A stretch of DNA of 64,000 bases, taken from the NCBI GenBank assembly GCA_012839745.1, contig DUMS01000086.1:1-64000 (forward strand), written 5' to 3'. Every line of letters begins with the position of its first letter. The stretch's first letter is position 1. The translations under genes were made by a program, and so were the position numbers. Shown piece by piece: positions 1 to 9,174 of this stretch. The DNA is from Tissierellia bacterium. GTDB lineage: Bacteria > Bacillota > Clostridia > Tissierellales > Tepidimicrobiaceae. The notes beneath the pieces were generated by a model. It was not told the DNA's origin and did not search any database. It saw only the letters and a program-made list of their open reading frames with translations.

Positions 1-122
1 GCGTTCATTTTACCCTTGACAATCTCAAGGCGGACTTTTATAATCGTCAAGGCGAAATTGAAAGTAATTTAAAGCAATTCTATAAAACATTGTGCTATTT
101 TTTCATGTTTAGTTTACAAAGC

Positions 123-1274
123 CTATTCTACCAAAAATTTCTTATTTCTAAATTCTGCCTCTACTTCATAAGTTTTTGTTGTTTTACCATTTGAAACTGT
201 AACTTTATATAACAGTTTCTCACCATCTTTTAACTCATAAGGTTTTTTTGTTTTTGGATTTAAATCTAACCTAAAAGAATACAGTTCATATATTTTACCC
301 ATTGGTATTTGAAATTCTAATTTTGATGATTCTATTGTATATTTTCTTATTTGATCTACTTCAAAATAATCGCCTTTAAATATATCCTTAACCAACCTTG
401 TATTTAACTCAGGATGCGATATACATTCTGTTTTAAATGTATAATTCTTATCTAAGTAATCCATGTAATTGTCTACTATTATTTCAAAGTAGTTGAAGAA
501 ATGTGGCCATTCTGTAGTTTGTCTTACATATAGCTTAGGTTCAATAAAATCATCATCTCCCTTTACTTTATCCATTATATCCACTCTTTCTGACTTATCA
601 AATATACGGACTATTATTGTGGCTCCTTCTGCTCTTGTTAAATTGTTGTTTCCTCTAAATGTGCTATCATCATATCCATCTATTAATCCTATTGCTGTGC
701 CTTTGAGTACATAGTCCTTATATTTTGCGGGTATGGAATTATAATCTTTGATATAGTCTTTGTATCCTTGATAGTTTGCTGGGGCATTTTCTCCCAAATA
801 CTCACATGCTCTTACTGCAATTTTTACTGCTTCATTCCTTGTTATTGGTACATTATAATCCTTTAACTGATATTCACCTTTATCTATAAGCCCTATCTCT
901 TCAGCTTTTTTCATGTAGTCTGTTGCCCAATGCTTATCCTTTGGCTCTTCTTCTTTAAAACCTAAAGAACCTACTACTATTTTTGTAAATTCTGCTTTCG
1001 TTATTGTGTTTTTAGGCCTGAAGGTTCCATCATCATACCCATCTATACCACCTAAACCTACAAGCTTGGCAACTGTTGATACAAACCAATCTTCGATACC
1101 AATATCCTTAAATTTCCTTACTACATTTTCTATAAGTTTTTATAGCATATCATCAGTTATATCAATTATCCTATTTATCCCGCTTACAACATCATCAATT
1201 GGTGCTGCATAAGTAAAGTCCATTGATGTTAAAATCAAGGCTAATGATAAGAACAAAATCATTTTTCTCTTCAT
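123..1274 (-). pseudogene. S-layer homology (SLH) domain protein, interrupted by an in-frame TAA at complement(1140..1142)
   Basis: The minus-strand frame from the ATG at 1274 (MKRKMILFLSLALILTSMDFTYAAPIDD..., signal peptide) runs to 123 in one frame with one internal TAA at codon 45. SLH motifs: GIDGYDDGTFRPKNTITKAEFTKIV and GLIDGYDDSTFRGNNNLTRAEGATIIVRI. Confidence 0.8.
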
Positions 1275-1328
1275 AACATCTCTCCTTTCATTGAACCTTC
1301 CATGGCTAAAACCGCAGGCTTCTAACCT

Positions 1329-1363
1329 AAATAAGACAAGAGAACCGTCCCCTTGTCTTATTT
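1329..1363 (-). repeat. REP-like hairpin copy A (AAATAAGACAAGGGGACGGTTCTCTTGTCTTATTT on minus)
   Basis: 12-bp perfect stem, 11-nt loop GGGACGGTTCT; identical 35-mer at 2542 and 9134. Confidence 0.9.
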
Positions 1364-2149
1364 TGCATTTGCAACCATATTCCTTCCAACATTTAAAAGC
1401 TCAGATATTTTTCTAATGGATAAGCCTGAATTCTGCCGCAGATATAATATAAGCTCATTTCTCTTAGCTATGTATTCTCTCTTTCTCAAATCCTCCAATT
1501 TTAATCCATTATCCTTTAGATAATCTATTATGTAAATCTTTGCTTCATGATAATCTTTTATTGCCAATGGTTTTTCTTCATAATCTATGTCTATTAGCCT
1601 ATCATCATTTTCTTTTATGGAAAACTCTTGAAATATATTTCTGCTTCTATCTATATCGGAAGAAAACAAGGACAAGACGAATTCTGTATCTACAAGATTA
1701 TTTTTTATATCTTTTACATAATATCCATAGCTGCTCCATGGGTATGCTTGTGCATTTTTTGTAATTTTAGCCTTAACAGGATTATTATGTACATATCTTA
1801 TTGCAGTTAAAAGATAATTATCATCTTCTATTGGCTCACTTACATACCTGTCCTGGAAAACATGCCCAACTCTTTCATACTTCTTATTAAAATAAATTGC
1901 ATAGGAAATGTTTACTTTTTTCATAATATCCGATAGAGATTCATTTAATTCCCTAATAATTAGATGAGAATGGTTAGTCATAATACAGTAAGCATATAAA
2001 ACGTAGTTAGATTCTTGCTTTTTCTCTTGCAGTATGCTCAGATACTTTTCCTTATCCTCCCTGTCAATAAATATATTGTTTTTTGCATTCCCCCGGGTCA
2101 TTACATGATATATGCCTGTTTCACTAATCTCCCTTTTGAACCTTGGCAT
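1358..2149 (-). mobile_element. REP-associated tyrosine transposase (RAYT, IS200-like Y1_Tnp)
   Basis: YHVMTRGNAKNNIF, HUH-type TNHSHLII and AIRYVHNNPVKA motifs; C-terminal HTH-like tail LSIRKISELLNVGRNMVANAK. Confidence 0.9.
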
Positions 2150-2308
2150 GCAATCCCCCTTTCAATTGTTTTTATTTAATATTCTACACGATTTACCAAT
2201 ATCCTCCATATTTAAAAAATTTATAATGTAATACTAAGAGCCATTCCTTTGTCTTTATCCTTTGGTCTTGAATATTCTTACAAAAGCATCCTGTCCCATG
2301 TGCCTCCA

Positions 2309-2333
2309 ATAAGACAAAAGACGGATCTCAACA
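2309..2333 (+). repeat. Possible degenerate REP-like copy (AATAAGACAAAAGACGGATCTCAAC)
   Basis: Resembles the left arm plus loop of the family; right arm missing. Confidence 0.35.
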
Positions 2334-2541
2334 AAAAAGGAATATAAATAAAGAAAAGCCCTGCTGTGGAGAATTTGAAAGCCATTCTTTATCATATGCC
2401 TTTCTAAATAGAGAATAGTTATCTTTCATATTCTTCTTACTATTCATATTTGGTGAAGTCAAATTTTTTGGAAATCAGCTCTTATCCTTGCAAATATGGG
2501 GCGATATCGAAAATATATATAGATGAAAAAAACACCTTAAA

Positions 2542-2576
2542 AAATAAGACAAGAGAACCGTCCCCTTGTCTTATTT
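2542..2576 (-). repeat. REP-like hairpin copy B
   Basis: 35-bp identical to copy A; overlaps the stop codon of the adjacent CDS. Confidence 0.9.
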
Positions 2577-2825
2577 TAGCTTATTTATGATTTCTTCTAA
2601 TAAATCCTCTAAATCCTTTTCATCCTGTAAGCAAAATATCCCGTATTTGCTTTTATATTCATCCTTGTTAATGCATTCAGACCAGCAGCCCTTTACAATT
2701 AGCAATAGGTCTGGTATTGTCCTGCCATCATAGGGCTTTATTTTTATTGGTATCCTTTCCTGTATCCTTTTAATGGCACCAGCCCTATCATAGCGAGAGT
2801 TGCACCCTCCGCAGTATTTAACCAT
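2571..2825 (-). CDS. Small conserved-type protein with CGGCNxRYDR motif, unknown function (ORF extends upstream to 2900)
   Basis: MVKYCGGCNSRYDRAGAIKRIQERIPIKI...; last gene of the 4-hydroxybutyrate operon. Start chosen by motif position. Confidence 0.6.
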   Translation of the reverse strand: MVKYCGGCNSRYDRAGAIKRIQERIPIKIKPYDGRTIPDLLLIVKGCWSECINKDEYKSKYGIFCLQDEKDLEDLLEEIINKLK

Positions 2826-2871
2826 GAAGCTAAAGTCCTGCAAAATATCACTCTTCCTATTTGTAAACCGA

Positions 2872-4230
2872 TTATTCAATAGTTCCGCTGGTTTCTTCAA
2901 CTAATTTTTCTTTCTTAACATTGCTCAACAATAAATGCAATAATATTCCTACTGCAAAACCCCATGCTGCACCCTTTGTTGCCAATATTGCTCCCATAGT
3001 TCCTGCTATTCCTCTTTCCATATCATTATCGCACATGTTCATTGCCAGCCTTGTGCATATGAATCCCTGTACCAGTAATGTCATGGATAAAGCAACAGGC
3101 AATACCGGTTGAACTAGAGATACAATAGGTACCAGCATTACACTTATAAATGTTGACCATCTAAATGTACCAACACCGCTGAATATCGAATCCATAGCTT
3201 TTCTGCCTTCCTTATACCTTTGTGATACTGCTGCTGTTACAGCTGCCCACAATGGTCCGCATAGAGGCACATAAGGGCTGATAATGGATTGAACCAGATT
3301 CCTGAATGCACTTACTAAATTAGAGCGGTTTGAATTAAAATCAATTATTTCATCATCTCTTACGGAACTTGCTTCACTTATAAGGGCTTCACTGGTTACG
3401 AAATCCCCGAAAGCAATAATATAAGCTACAAATGCCATTGGCAACGCATTAATGAATAAATCTAGAGCTGGAAATCCTATTCCAATTGGGCTTACAGTTC
3501 TTATAATGTCACCTATTTGAGGTATTTTAATCACTGATCCTATTTCTATTTGTGGAACTGGTAATTCTCCTGCCAATGGTCCAATTATTATTCCTATAAC
3601 TATTGCAGGAAGCATTCCATATTTGCCTAAGGCATTGACAAATTTATATTTTCTTCTAAGCGCTCTAAATCCCTCAGAAAACAATAGGTAATATGCTACC
3701 AGACATCCTATGGAAATTGATATTGGATAGATTCCAAATCTGCCGCTTTCCTTAAATTCACCAACTATTGCAGCTACTCCTGCCCCCAATAATATACCGG
3801 CTTTTAATGAATTTGGAACCAGGTTGATAAGTTTTCCTGCTAATCCTGTCAACCCCATTATCAGAAATATAGCTCCTACTAAAATCTGCAGGGCTACTAA
3901 TGCCTGAATTCTCTCTGGCCCCAGTGCATATTGCCCTAAATATGCAGTTGTAAGTGGTATGGCAGGTGTTATCCAGCCTGGTACAACAGGATCCCCAAGT
4001 AAGGCATGAATTGAATAAAAGAATCCATTTATTATAACCATAGACCATGCAATATCAAATGGAATTCCTAAGGTTTCTGTTAATATTGGAATTGCTCCCA
4101 AGCAGGTAGCGCACATCAATATACCCTGTATTGCTTCAGACCATTCCCATTTGTAGTGTATGAAAGGCAATCTTATTTTAAATATTCCAGCTGGTATATA
4201 AGGCTGCTCTTTTCCGTGCTCTCTTCTCAT
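2872..4230 (-). CDS. Polytopic membrane transporter, NCS2/xanthine-uracil permease-like fold
   Basis: Many hydrophobic helices; GWITPAIPLTTAYLG...; GGGGGAAG-type RBS before MRREHGKEQPYIP. Confidence 0.65.
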   Translation of the reverse strand: MRREHGKEQPYIPAGIFKIRLPFIHYKWEWSEAIQGILMCATCLGAIPILTETLGIPFDIAWSMVIINGFFYSIHALLGDPVVPGWITPAIPLTTAYLGQYALGPERIQALVALQILVGAIFLIMGLTGLAGKLINLVPNSLKAGILLGAGVAAIVGEFKESGRFGIYPISISIGCLVAYYLLFSEGFRALRRKYKFVNALGKYGMLPAIVIGIIIGPLAGELPVPQIEIGSVIKIPQIGDIIRTVSPIGIGFPALDLFINALPMAFVAYIIAFGDFVTSEALISEASSVRDDEIIDFNSNRSNLVSAFRNLVQSIISPYVPLCGPLWAAVTAAVSQRYKEGRKAMDSIFSGVGTFRWSTFISVMLVPIVSLVQPVLPVALSMTLLVQGFICTRLAMNMCDNDMERGIAGTMGAILATKGAAWGFAVGILLHLLLSNVKKEKLVEETSGTIE

Positions 4231-4282
4231 ATATACTTCCCCCTTATTGCTTATTATTTTCATTTGCTGTTAACTCTCATTT

Positions 4283-5599
4283 TTAGTATAATAACTTTTC
4301 CAATCTAAACTGCCCAAATCTCTTGACTGCCTCTTCCATTAACATATCTCTAAAATCCGGATGTGCAACTTTTATTAATTCCATTGCCCTTTCTCTTAAT
4401 GTCTTTCCTTTTAACTCTGCTATTCCATATTCAGTTACTACATAATGAACCTCATTCCTTGGGGTGGTAACAGCAGCGCCTTCATCTAAAAATGGCACTA
4501 TTCTGGACACCTTTCCCTTGCCTGCTACTGAGGGCATGGCAATAATTGATTTTCCACCTTTGGATAATGTGGCTCCCCTTACGAAGTCAACCTGTCCGCC
4601 TACACCACTGAACTGTTTATGTCCAATTGTTTCTGCATTTACCTGTCCCATTAGATCCACCTGAATTGCTGAGTTTATGGAAACCACCTTATCATTTTGG
4701 CTGATTACATATGGATTGTTTACATAGTCCACAGGATAAAGCTGTATGCTTGGATTATCGTTTACAAAATCATATAGCTTTTTGCTGCCCATGAGGAATG
4801 TTACAATTGATTTATTTGGATGCAGCTTTTTCATCCTGTTGTTAATTACTCCACTTTCAATAAGGTTTAATACTCCATCGGAAATCATTTCGGAATGAAT
4901 TCCCAAATCCTTTTTATCTCCCAAAAAGGATAATACTGCATCTGGTATTGCGCCAATTCCCAATTGGAGTGTGGAACCATCTTCTATAAGCTGAGCACAG
5001 TATTCTCCTATTTTTCTTTCCACATCTCCTATTTTGGGAGGTTGAAGTTCTATTAGAGGTTCAGAAGCTTCAACTATATAATCTATATCGTCTATGTGGA
5101 TAAAGTTGTCCCCAAGAACCCTTGGCATCTGGTCGTTTACCTGGGCTATAACAATCTTTGCACATTCAGCTGCAGGCTTTGTATAGTCACAGGAAATTCC
5201 AAAGCTGCAATATCCATTTGCATCAGGCTTAGACACCTGAATCAGTGCCACATCAACTGGAAGCCTTTTTCTGAACAGCTCAGGAACCTCATGGAAAAAA
5301 CAAGGTGTATAATCCCCTCTTCCCTCTGCTATAGCTTCCCTGGTGGATGCTCCTACAAAGATGGCATTGTGCCTGAAATGCTTTGCCATTTCAGGTTTCA
5401 TATATTCCCCTTTTCCCATGGCTACCATATGGACAATTTCCACATTCTCATATTCATCGTGATTTCTTACCATGGCTTCCACAAGGGTTTGGGGCTCTCC
5501 AGTAGCATGGGCTATTACTACCCTGTCCCCTGATTTTATATGTTTAACTGCTTCATCAGCAGTGCAAAGCTTACTTAAGTATCTATCCTTCCAGCTCAA
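4283..5599 (-). CDS. abfT: 4-hydroxybutyrate CoA-transferase / acetyl-CoA hydrolase family
   Basis: GDRVVIAHATGEPQTLVEAM, GVGGQVDFVRGA, EYGIAELKGKTLRERA; next to abfD. Confidence 0.85.
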   Translation of the reverse strand: MSWKDRYLSKLCTADEAVKHIKSGDRVVIAHATGEPQTLVEAMVRNHDEYENVEIVHMVAMGKGEYMKPEMAKHFRHNAIFVGASTREAIAEGRGDYTPCFFHEVPELFRKRLPVDVALIQVSKPDANGYCSFGISCDYTKPAAECAKIVIAQVNDQMPRVLGDNFIHIDDIDYIVEASEPLIELQPPKIGDVERKIGEYCAQLIEDGSTLQLGIGAIPDAVLSFLGDKKDLGIHSEMISDGVLNLIESGVINNRMKKLHPNKSIVTFLMGSKKLYDFVNDNPSIQLYPVDYVNNPYVISQNDKVVSINSAIQVDLMGQVNAETIGHKQFSGVGGQVDFVRGATLSKGGKSIIAMPSVAGKGKVSRIVPFLDEGAAVTTPRNEVHYVVTEYGIAELKGKTLRERAMELIKVAHPDFRDMLMEEAVKRFGQFRLEKLLY

Positions 5600-5628
5600 T
5601 ATATCGCCTCCCTTAATAATTAAGTCTA

Positions 5629-5910
5629 TTATTTTATTTTCAGCAATTCCTTTGCCAGAGAAATCATTTCTTCTGACAAACCAGTCTCAACAGTTATATC
5701 CTCTAACCCTTTTACCCTATCCTTTAGGTTGAGCTTTATCAAGTTGTCAATTGTGCTTATTGAGCTGGGACAGGTACAGCACTGTCCCAGCAGCCTAAGC
5801 CTCAATTGCCTTTTTTCTTCATCAAATTCCAGAATCTCAATATCTCCTCCATGCAGCCTTAACTGTGGCTTAATAACCTCTTCCAGTACCTTTATAATTT
5901 CAGCTAACAT
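5629..5910 (-). CDS. NifU-like C-terminal domain protein
   Basis: VIKPQLRLHGGDIEILEF and GQCCTCPSSISTIDNLIK. Confidence 0.85.
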   Translation of the reverse strand: MLAEIIKVLEEVIKPQLRLHGGDIEILEFDEEKRQLRLRLLGQCCTCPSSISTIDNLIKLNLKDRVKGLEDITVETGLSEEMISLAKELLKIK

Positions 5911-5915
5911 ATTAT

Positions 5916-7367
5916 CTAGTCCTCTATATCCAGTATATCTTTTACCAGCTGTTTCTTCCTTTCAAGATTTGACTGCCTGCTTATCATTATTCTCTGTGCC
6001 TGAGGTGAACCTGCTCCATGTAAGGATTCTGTCCTATATCCTACTGCTGCTGTACCTAAGGTCATGTTTTCTATGAACCTCAATACCTTCATCCTGTTGA
6101 TTGTAGGCACACTTGCTACTCCCTTCAGGTACTTCTCTACATACTTGCCTATTTCAGGGTGTTTCAGGTCTTTTTCAGAAGGCATGGTTACAAATATTCC
6201 TCCTGCTATGTCTTCTGCAAGCCTTGCTATTTCATATGGGAATCTTGTTACATTCTGCTTGCACACGTTTGCAAGAAGCATATCTATTTCATAATTGCCA
6301 GCTTTAGTCTTATGCCCTTCGCAGGAGCATGCTATACCACAGGAATAAAGGGTTTCATTCAGATGCACCATTTCTATTATCTTATCCTTTATATGTGAAG
6401 CCTTTGGCACACCATTGTAGTCAGCTATCAATGCAGCAGCTCCTATTAGTACATCTCCAACTCCTACCTTGCAACCACCGTAGCTTTGCCTGTGATATCC
6501 TGCAAACCTCTCTACTAATATGCCTGAGAAATCATATTCCCCGCACATAAATATTCTTTCATTTGGAACAAATACATTGTCAAATATTACTAAAGCTTCA
6601 TGTCCGCCGAATTTTGGATTTCCTACATCTAATTTTCCCTCTTCCAGTTTTCTGGTGTCGCAGGATTGTCTTCCGTAAATAATTGTAATTCCCTCTGCAT
6701 CTGTTGGTACTGCAAAGCACACTGCATAATCCTTGTCCTCTTCCCTCATGGTTTGAGTAGGCATTACCAGAACTTCATGGGAGTTAACCATACCTGTTTG
6801 GTGAGCCTTGGCACCTCTTACTACAATTCCATCTTCTCTTCTTTCCACAATGTGCAGGAATAAGTCTGGATCCGCCTGCTGTGATGGTGATAAACCTCTG
6901 TCCCCCTTAGGGTCAGTCATTGCACCGTCTACTGTTAAATCCTCCTCCTGAACGTATTTTAGATATTCAACAAATCTATCATGATAATTTGTACCATATT
7001 TTTCATCTATCTCAAATGTAGTACTGTACACTGCATTAAAAGCATCCAATCCTACACAGCGCTGGAAACAGGAAGCTGTTTTCTGTCCTACCAGTCTTTG
7101 CATTTTTACCTTTTTAACCAGGTCTTCTGTGCTGTTATGTAAATGTGTAAAGCGGTTTATCTTCTTGCCTGTCAGTGTAGATGTGGCTGTCATTAAATCC
7201 TCATATTCAGGATTTTGTGCCAGTTCATATGTCATTGCAACTGAATTTAAGGAAGGCCTTATAATTGGATGGTCTACAGGATTCTCCACCTTCTCCCCCA
7301 TCAAATAAACGTTTAGCTTAAGATTCCTTAGACTGTCAATGTACTCCTTTGCAGTTTTTAAAGCCAT
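5916..7367 (-). CDS. abfD: 4-hydroxybutyryl-CoA dehydratase / vinylacetyl-CoA delta-isomerase
   Basis: Cluster-ligand type motifs TASCFQRCVGLDAF and HRQSYGGCKVG; MTDPKGDRGLSPSQQADPD; GAKAHQTGMVNSHEVLVMP. Confidence 0.95.
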   Translation of the reverse strand: MALKTAKEYIDSLRNLKLNVYLMGEKVENPVDHPIIRPSLNSVAMTYELAQNPEYEDLMTATSTLTGKKINRFTHLHNSTEDLVKKVKMQRLVGQKTASCFQRCVGLDAFNAVYSTTFEIDEKYGTNYHDRFVEYLKYVQEEDLTVDGAMTDPKGDRGLSPSQQADPDLFLHIVERREDGIVVRGAKAHQTGMVNSHEVLVMPTQTMREEDKDYAVCFAVPTDAEGITIIYGRQSCDTRKLEEGKLDVGNPKFGGHEALVIFDNVFVPNERIFMCGEYDFSGILVERFAGYHRQSYGGCKVGVGDVLIGAAALIADYNGVPKASHIKDKIIEMVHLNETLYSCGIACSCEGHKTKAGNYEIDMLLANVCKQNVTRFPYEIARLAEDIAGGIFVTMPSEKDLKHPEIGKYVEKYLKGVASVPTINRMKVLRFIENMTLGTAAVGYRTESLHGAGSPQAQRIMISRQSNLERKKQLVKDILDIED

Positions 7368-7403
7368 AAAATCACTCCTTTTGTTATTTTATCTTTTATA
7401 TAG

Positions 7404-7421
7404 CTGCAACAACTGTGCCAA
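7404..7421 (-). promoter_or_regulatory. Sigma-54 (-24/-12) promoter of abfD operon: TTGGCACAGTTGTTGCAG
   Basis: GG-N10-GC spacing within consensus TGGCAC-N5-TTGC; 37 nt upstream of the abfD ATG. Confidence 0.9.
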
Positions 7422-7440
7422 TAAAACCTATTAAATAAAA

Positions 7441-7490
7441 AAATTGCAAAGATTCAGAAACAATCGGTGATGGAATCTTTGCAATTTTTT
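7441..7490 (-). terminator. Rho-independent terminator after the EBP gene (reads both ways)
   Basis: AAATTGCAAAGATTC ... GAATCTTTGCAATTTTTT hairpin with flanking A/T runs. Confidence 0.8.
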
Positions 7491-7539
7491 ATCATCTATC
7501 CATATTAGACTCTAAATGTATATCCAAATAAATATATAT

Positions 7540-7603
7540 TTGCAGTATTGCAATTATTGTACTTAACAAATTGCAGTATTGCAATTCATTTGCAGAACTG
7601 CAA
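7540..7603. promoter_or_regulatory. Three palindromic upstream activator sites TTGCA-N4-TGCAA
   Basis: TTGCAGTATTGCAA at 7540..7553 and 7571..7584; TTGCAGAACTGCAA at 7590..7603. Confidence 0.8.
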
Positions 7604-7607
7604 TTTA

Positions 7608-9029
7608 TTATCCTCTTGATTTTCTGGTTATTGTGGAAGGATGAACTTTTAATAGCTCAGCTGCCCTTTTCTTGTTGCCGCACTTTGCTATAGCTGCATC
7701 AATCATCTTCTTTTCAAATACTTCCATTGCCTTGTTTAACCCCATGCCAAGAAACTTTGCTATAAAATCCTCTTCCTGAGCATCTCTACTTCCTTTTTTG
7801 TTTTTAAATATATATGAAGGTAAATTCATAACATCTATCTTATCATCATGGGTAATTATTATCAGGTGCTCCACCAAGTTTTTTAATTCTCTTACATTAC
7901 CTGGCCAATGATATTCCTTTAATGCTTCCAGTGCTGATACAGTAAAGTATTTATTGGATCCGTATTTTTTATTGAAGTCATTCAGAAAATTAATGCACAA
8001 ATCTGGAATATCATCCTTTCTTTCCCTTAGCGGAGGGATTTCTATGGGAATAACGTTAAGCCTATAGTATAAATCCTCTCTGAACAATCCCTTTTTCACC
8101 AAATCTTCCAGATTCTTATTGGTAGCTGCTATTATTCTGACATTTACCTTTTTTGCCTTATCCCCTCCTACAGGCTTGATTATTCCCTCGTCTATGGCCT
8201 TAAGGAGGCTAACCTGAATGTCCAGACGTGCTTCTGAAATTTCATCCAGAAATAATGTTGAATTGTGGGCTAGCTCAAATACCCCGATTTTCCCCTTTTT
8301 AGAAGCCCCTGTAAAGGCACCGCTTTCATATCCAAACAGTTCTGATTCAATAAGTGTTGGTGGTATTGAGCCACAATTTACCTCTATAAAAGTATAATCC
8401 TTCCGTGAGCTGTTATCATGAATGAACTTTGCAGCCATGGTCTTACCTACTCCAGATTCTCCGGTAAGGAGTATGGTAGTATCGAATTTTGCCACCTTTA
8501 GCAAAGTCCTGACCAATTGTACTGTTCTCTTATCCTTTACCACAAATCCCGGATGCTGCATCATCTGTTCCTTTATATTTTCCAGTTCTGAACGATATTT
8601 CTGATACAAGGCTTCCGTAAGAGATAGCTTTTCTTTAAGCTTTACCAAATCAGATATATCTCTGACATTTGTTACTATAAATTCCCTTTTTCCATTTTTA
8701 TTGTATACCGGGGTACTTGTAACCAGTATTTCCTTTCCTGAAATCAGCTTTTGCCTCAAAGTAACCTGCTTTCCGGTACGTATTACTTCAAGGGAGCCGG
8801 ATTGATTATAGTAGCCTTCTTCCACCAGTTGAGCCATGTTCTTTCCTATTACATATTCTGCATCAATTCCGGTAATCCGTTCATAGGCCTTATTCAGCAT
8901 CAATACATTTGCTTCTCCATCGGTAACAAATATTCCATCGTAGGATGAATCGATTATTGCCTTTAATGAATCATACAGGAATTTATACTTATTTAATTCC
9001 TCGGTTATCTTTTTACTTGTGTTTTCCAT
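7608..9029 (-). CDS. Sigma-54-dependent enhancer-binding protein (PAS, AAA+, Fis-type HTH)
   Basis: Walker A GESGVGKT, ESGAFTGA sigma-54 contact motif, C-terminal Fis-like KKRAAELLKVHPSTITRK. Confidence 0.95.
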   Translation of the reverse strand: MENTSKKITEELNKYKFLYDSLKAIIDSSYDGIFVTDGEANVLMLNKAYERITGIDAEYVIGKNMAQLVEEGYYNQSGSLEVIRTGKQVTLRQKLISGKEILVTSTPVYNKNGKREFIVTNVRDISDLVKLKEKLSLTEALYQKYRSELENIKEQMMQHPGFVVKDKRTVQLVRTLLKVAKFDTTILLTGESGVGKTMAAKFIHDNSSRKDYTFIEVNCGSIPPTLIESELFGYESGAFTGASKKGKIGVFELAHNSTLFLDEISEARLDIQVSLLKAIDEGIIKPVGGDKAKKVNVRIIAATNKNLEDLVKKGLFREDLYYRLNVIPIEIPPLRERKDDIPDLCINFLNDFNKKYGSNKYFTVSALEALKEYHWPGNVRELKNLVEHLIIITHDDKIDVMNLPSYIFKNKKGSRDAQEEDFIAKFLGMGLNKAMEVFEKKMIDAAIAKCGNKKRAAELLKVHPSTITRKSRG

Positions 9030-9133
9030 AAGTATTACATCTCTCCCAGAATCAAATGGTTTCTAATGATACATATGCTTACCTAATATAATTCTATAGA
9101 GGCTTCAAAATTCCTTCACATATGTAATTTACA

Positions 9134-9168
9134 AAATAAGACAAGAGAACCGTCCCCTTGTCTTATTT
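9134..9168 (-). repeat. REP-like hairpin copy C, directly 3' of prfA
   Basis: 35-bp identical to copies A and B. Confidence 0.9.
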
Positions 9169-9174
9169 GTCTTA

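Noticed and set aside
1329-1363. Interpreting the GGGGACGGTTCT hairpins as ordinary intrinsic terminators
   Set aside because: Some copies have only short T stretches, and the conserved loop with varied stems is not expected of plain terminators; a terminator role is possible but does not explain the loop.
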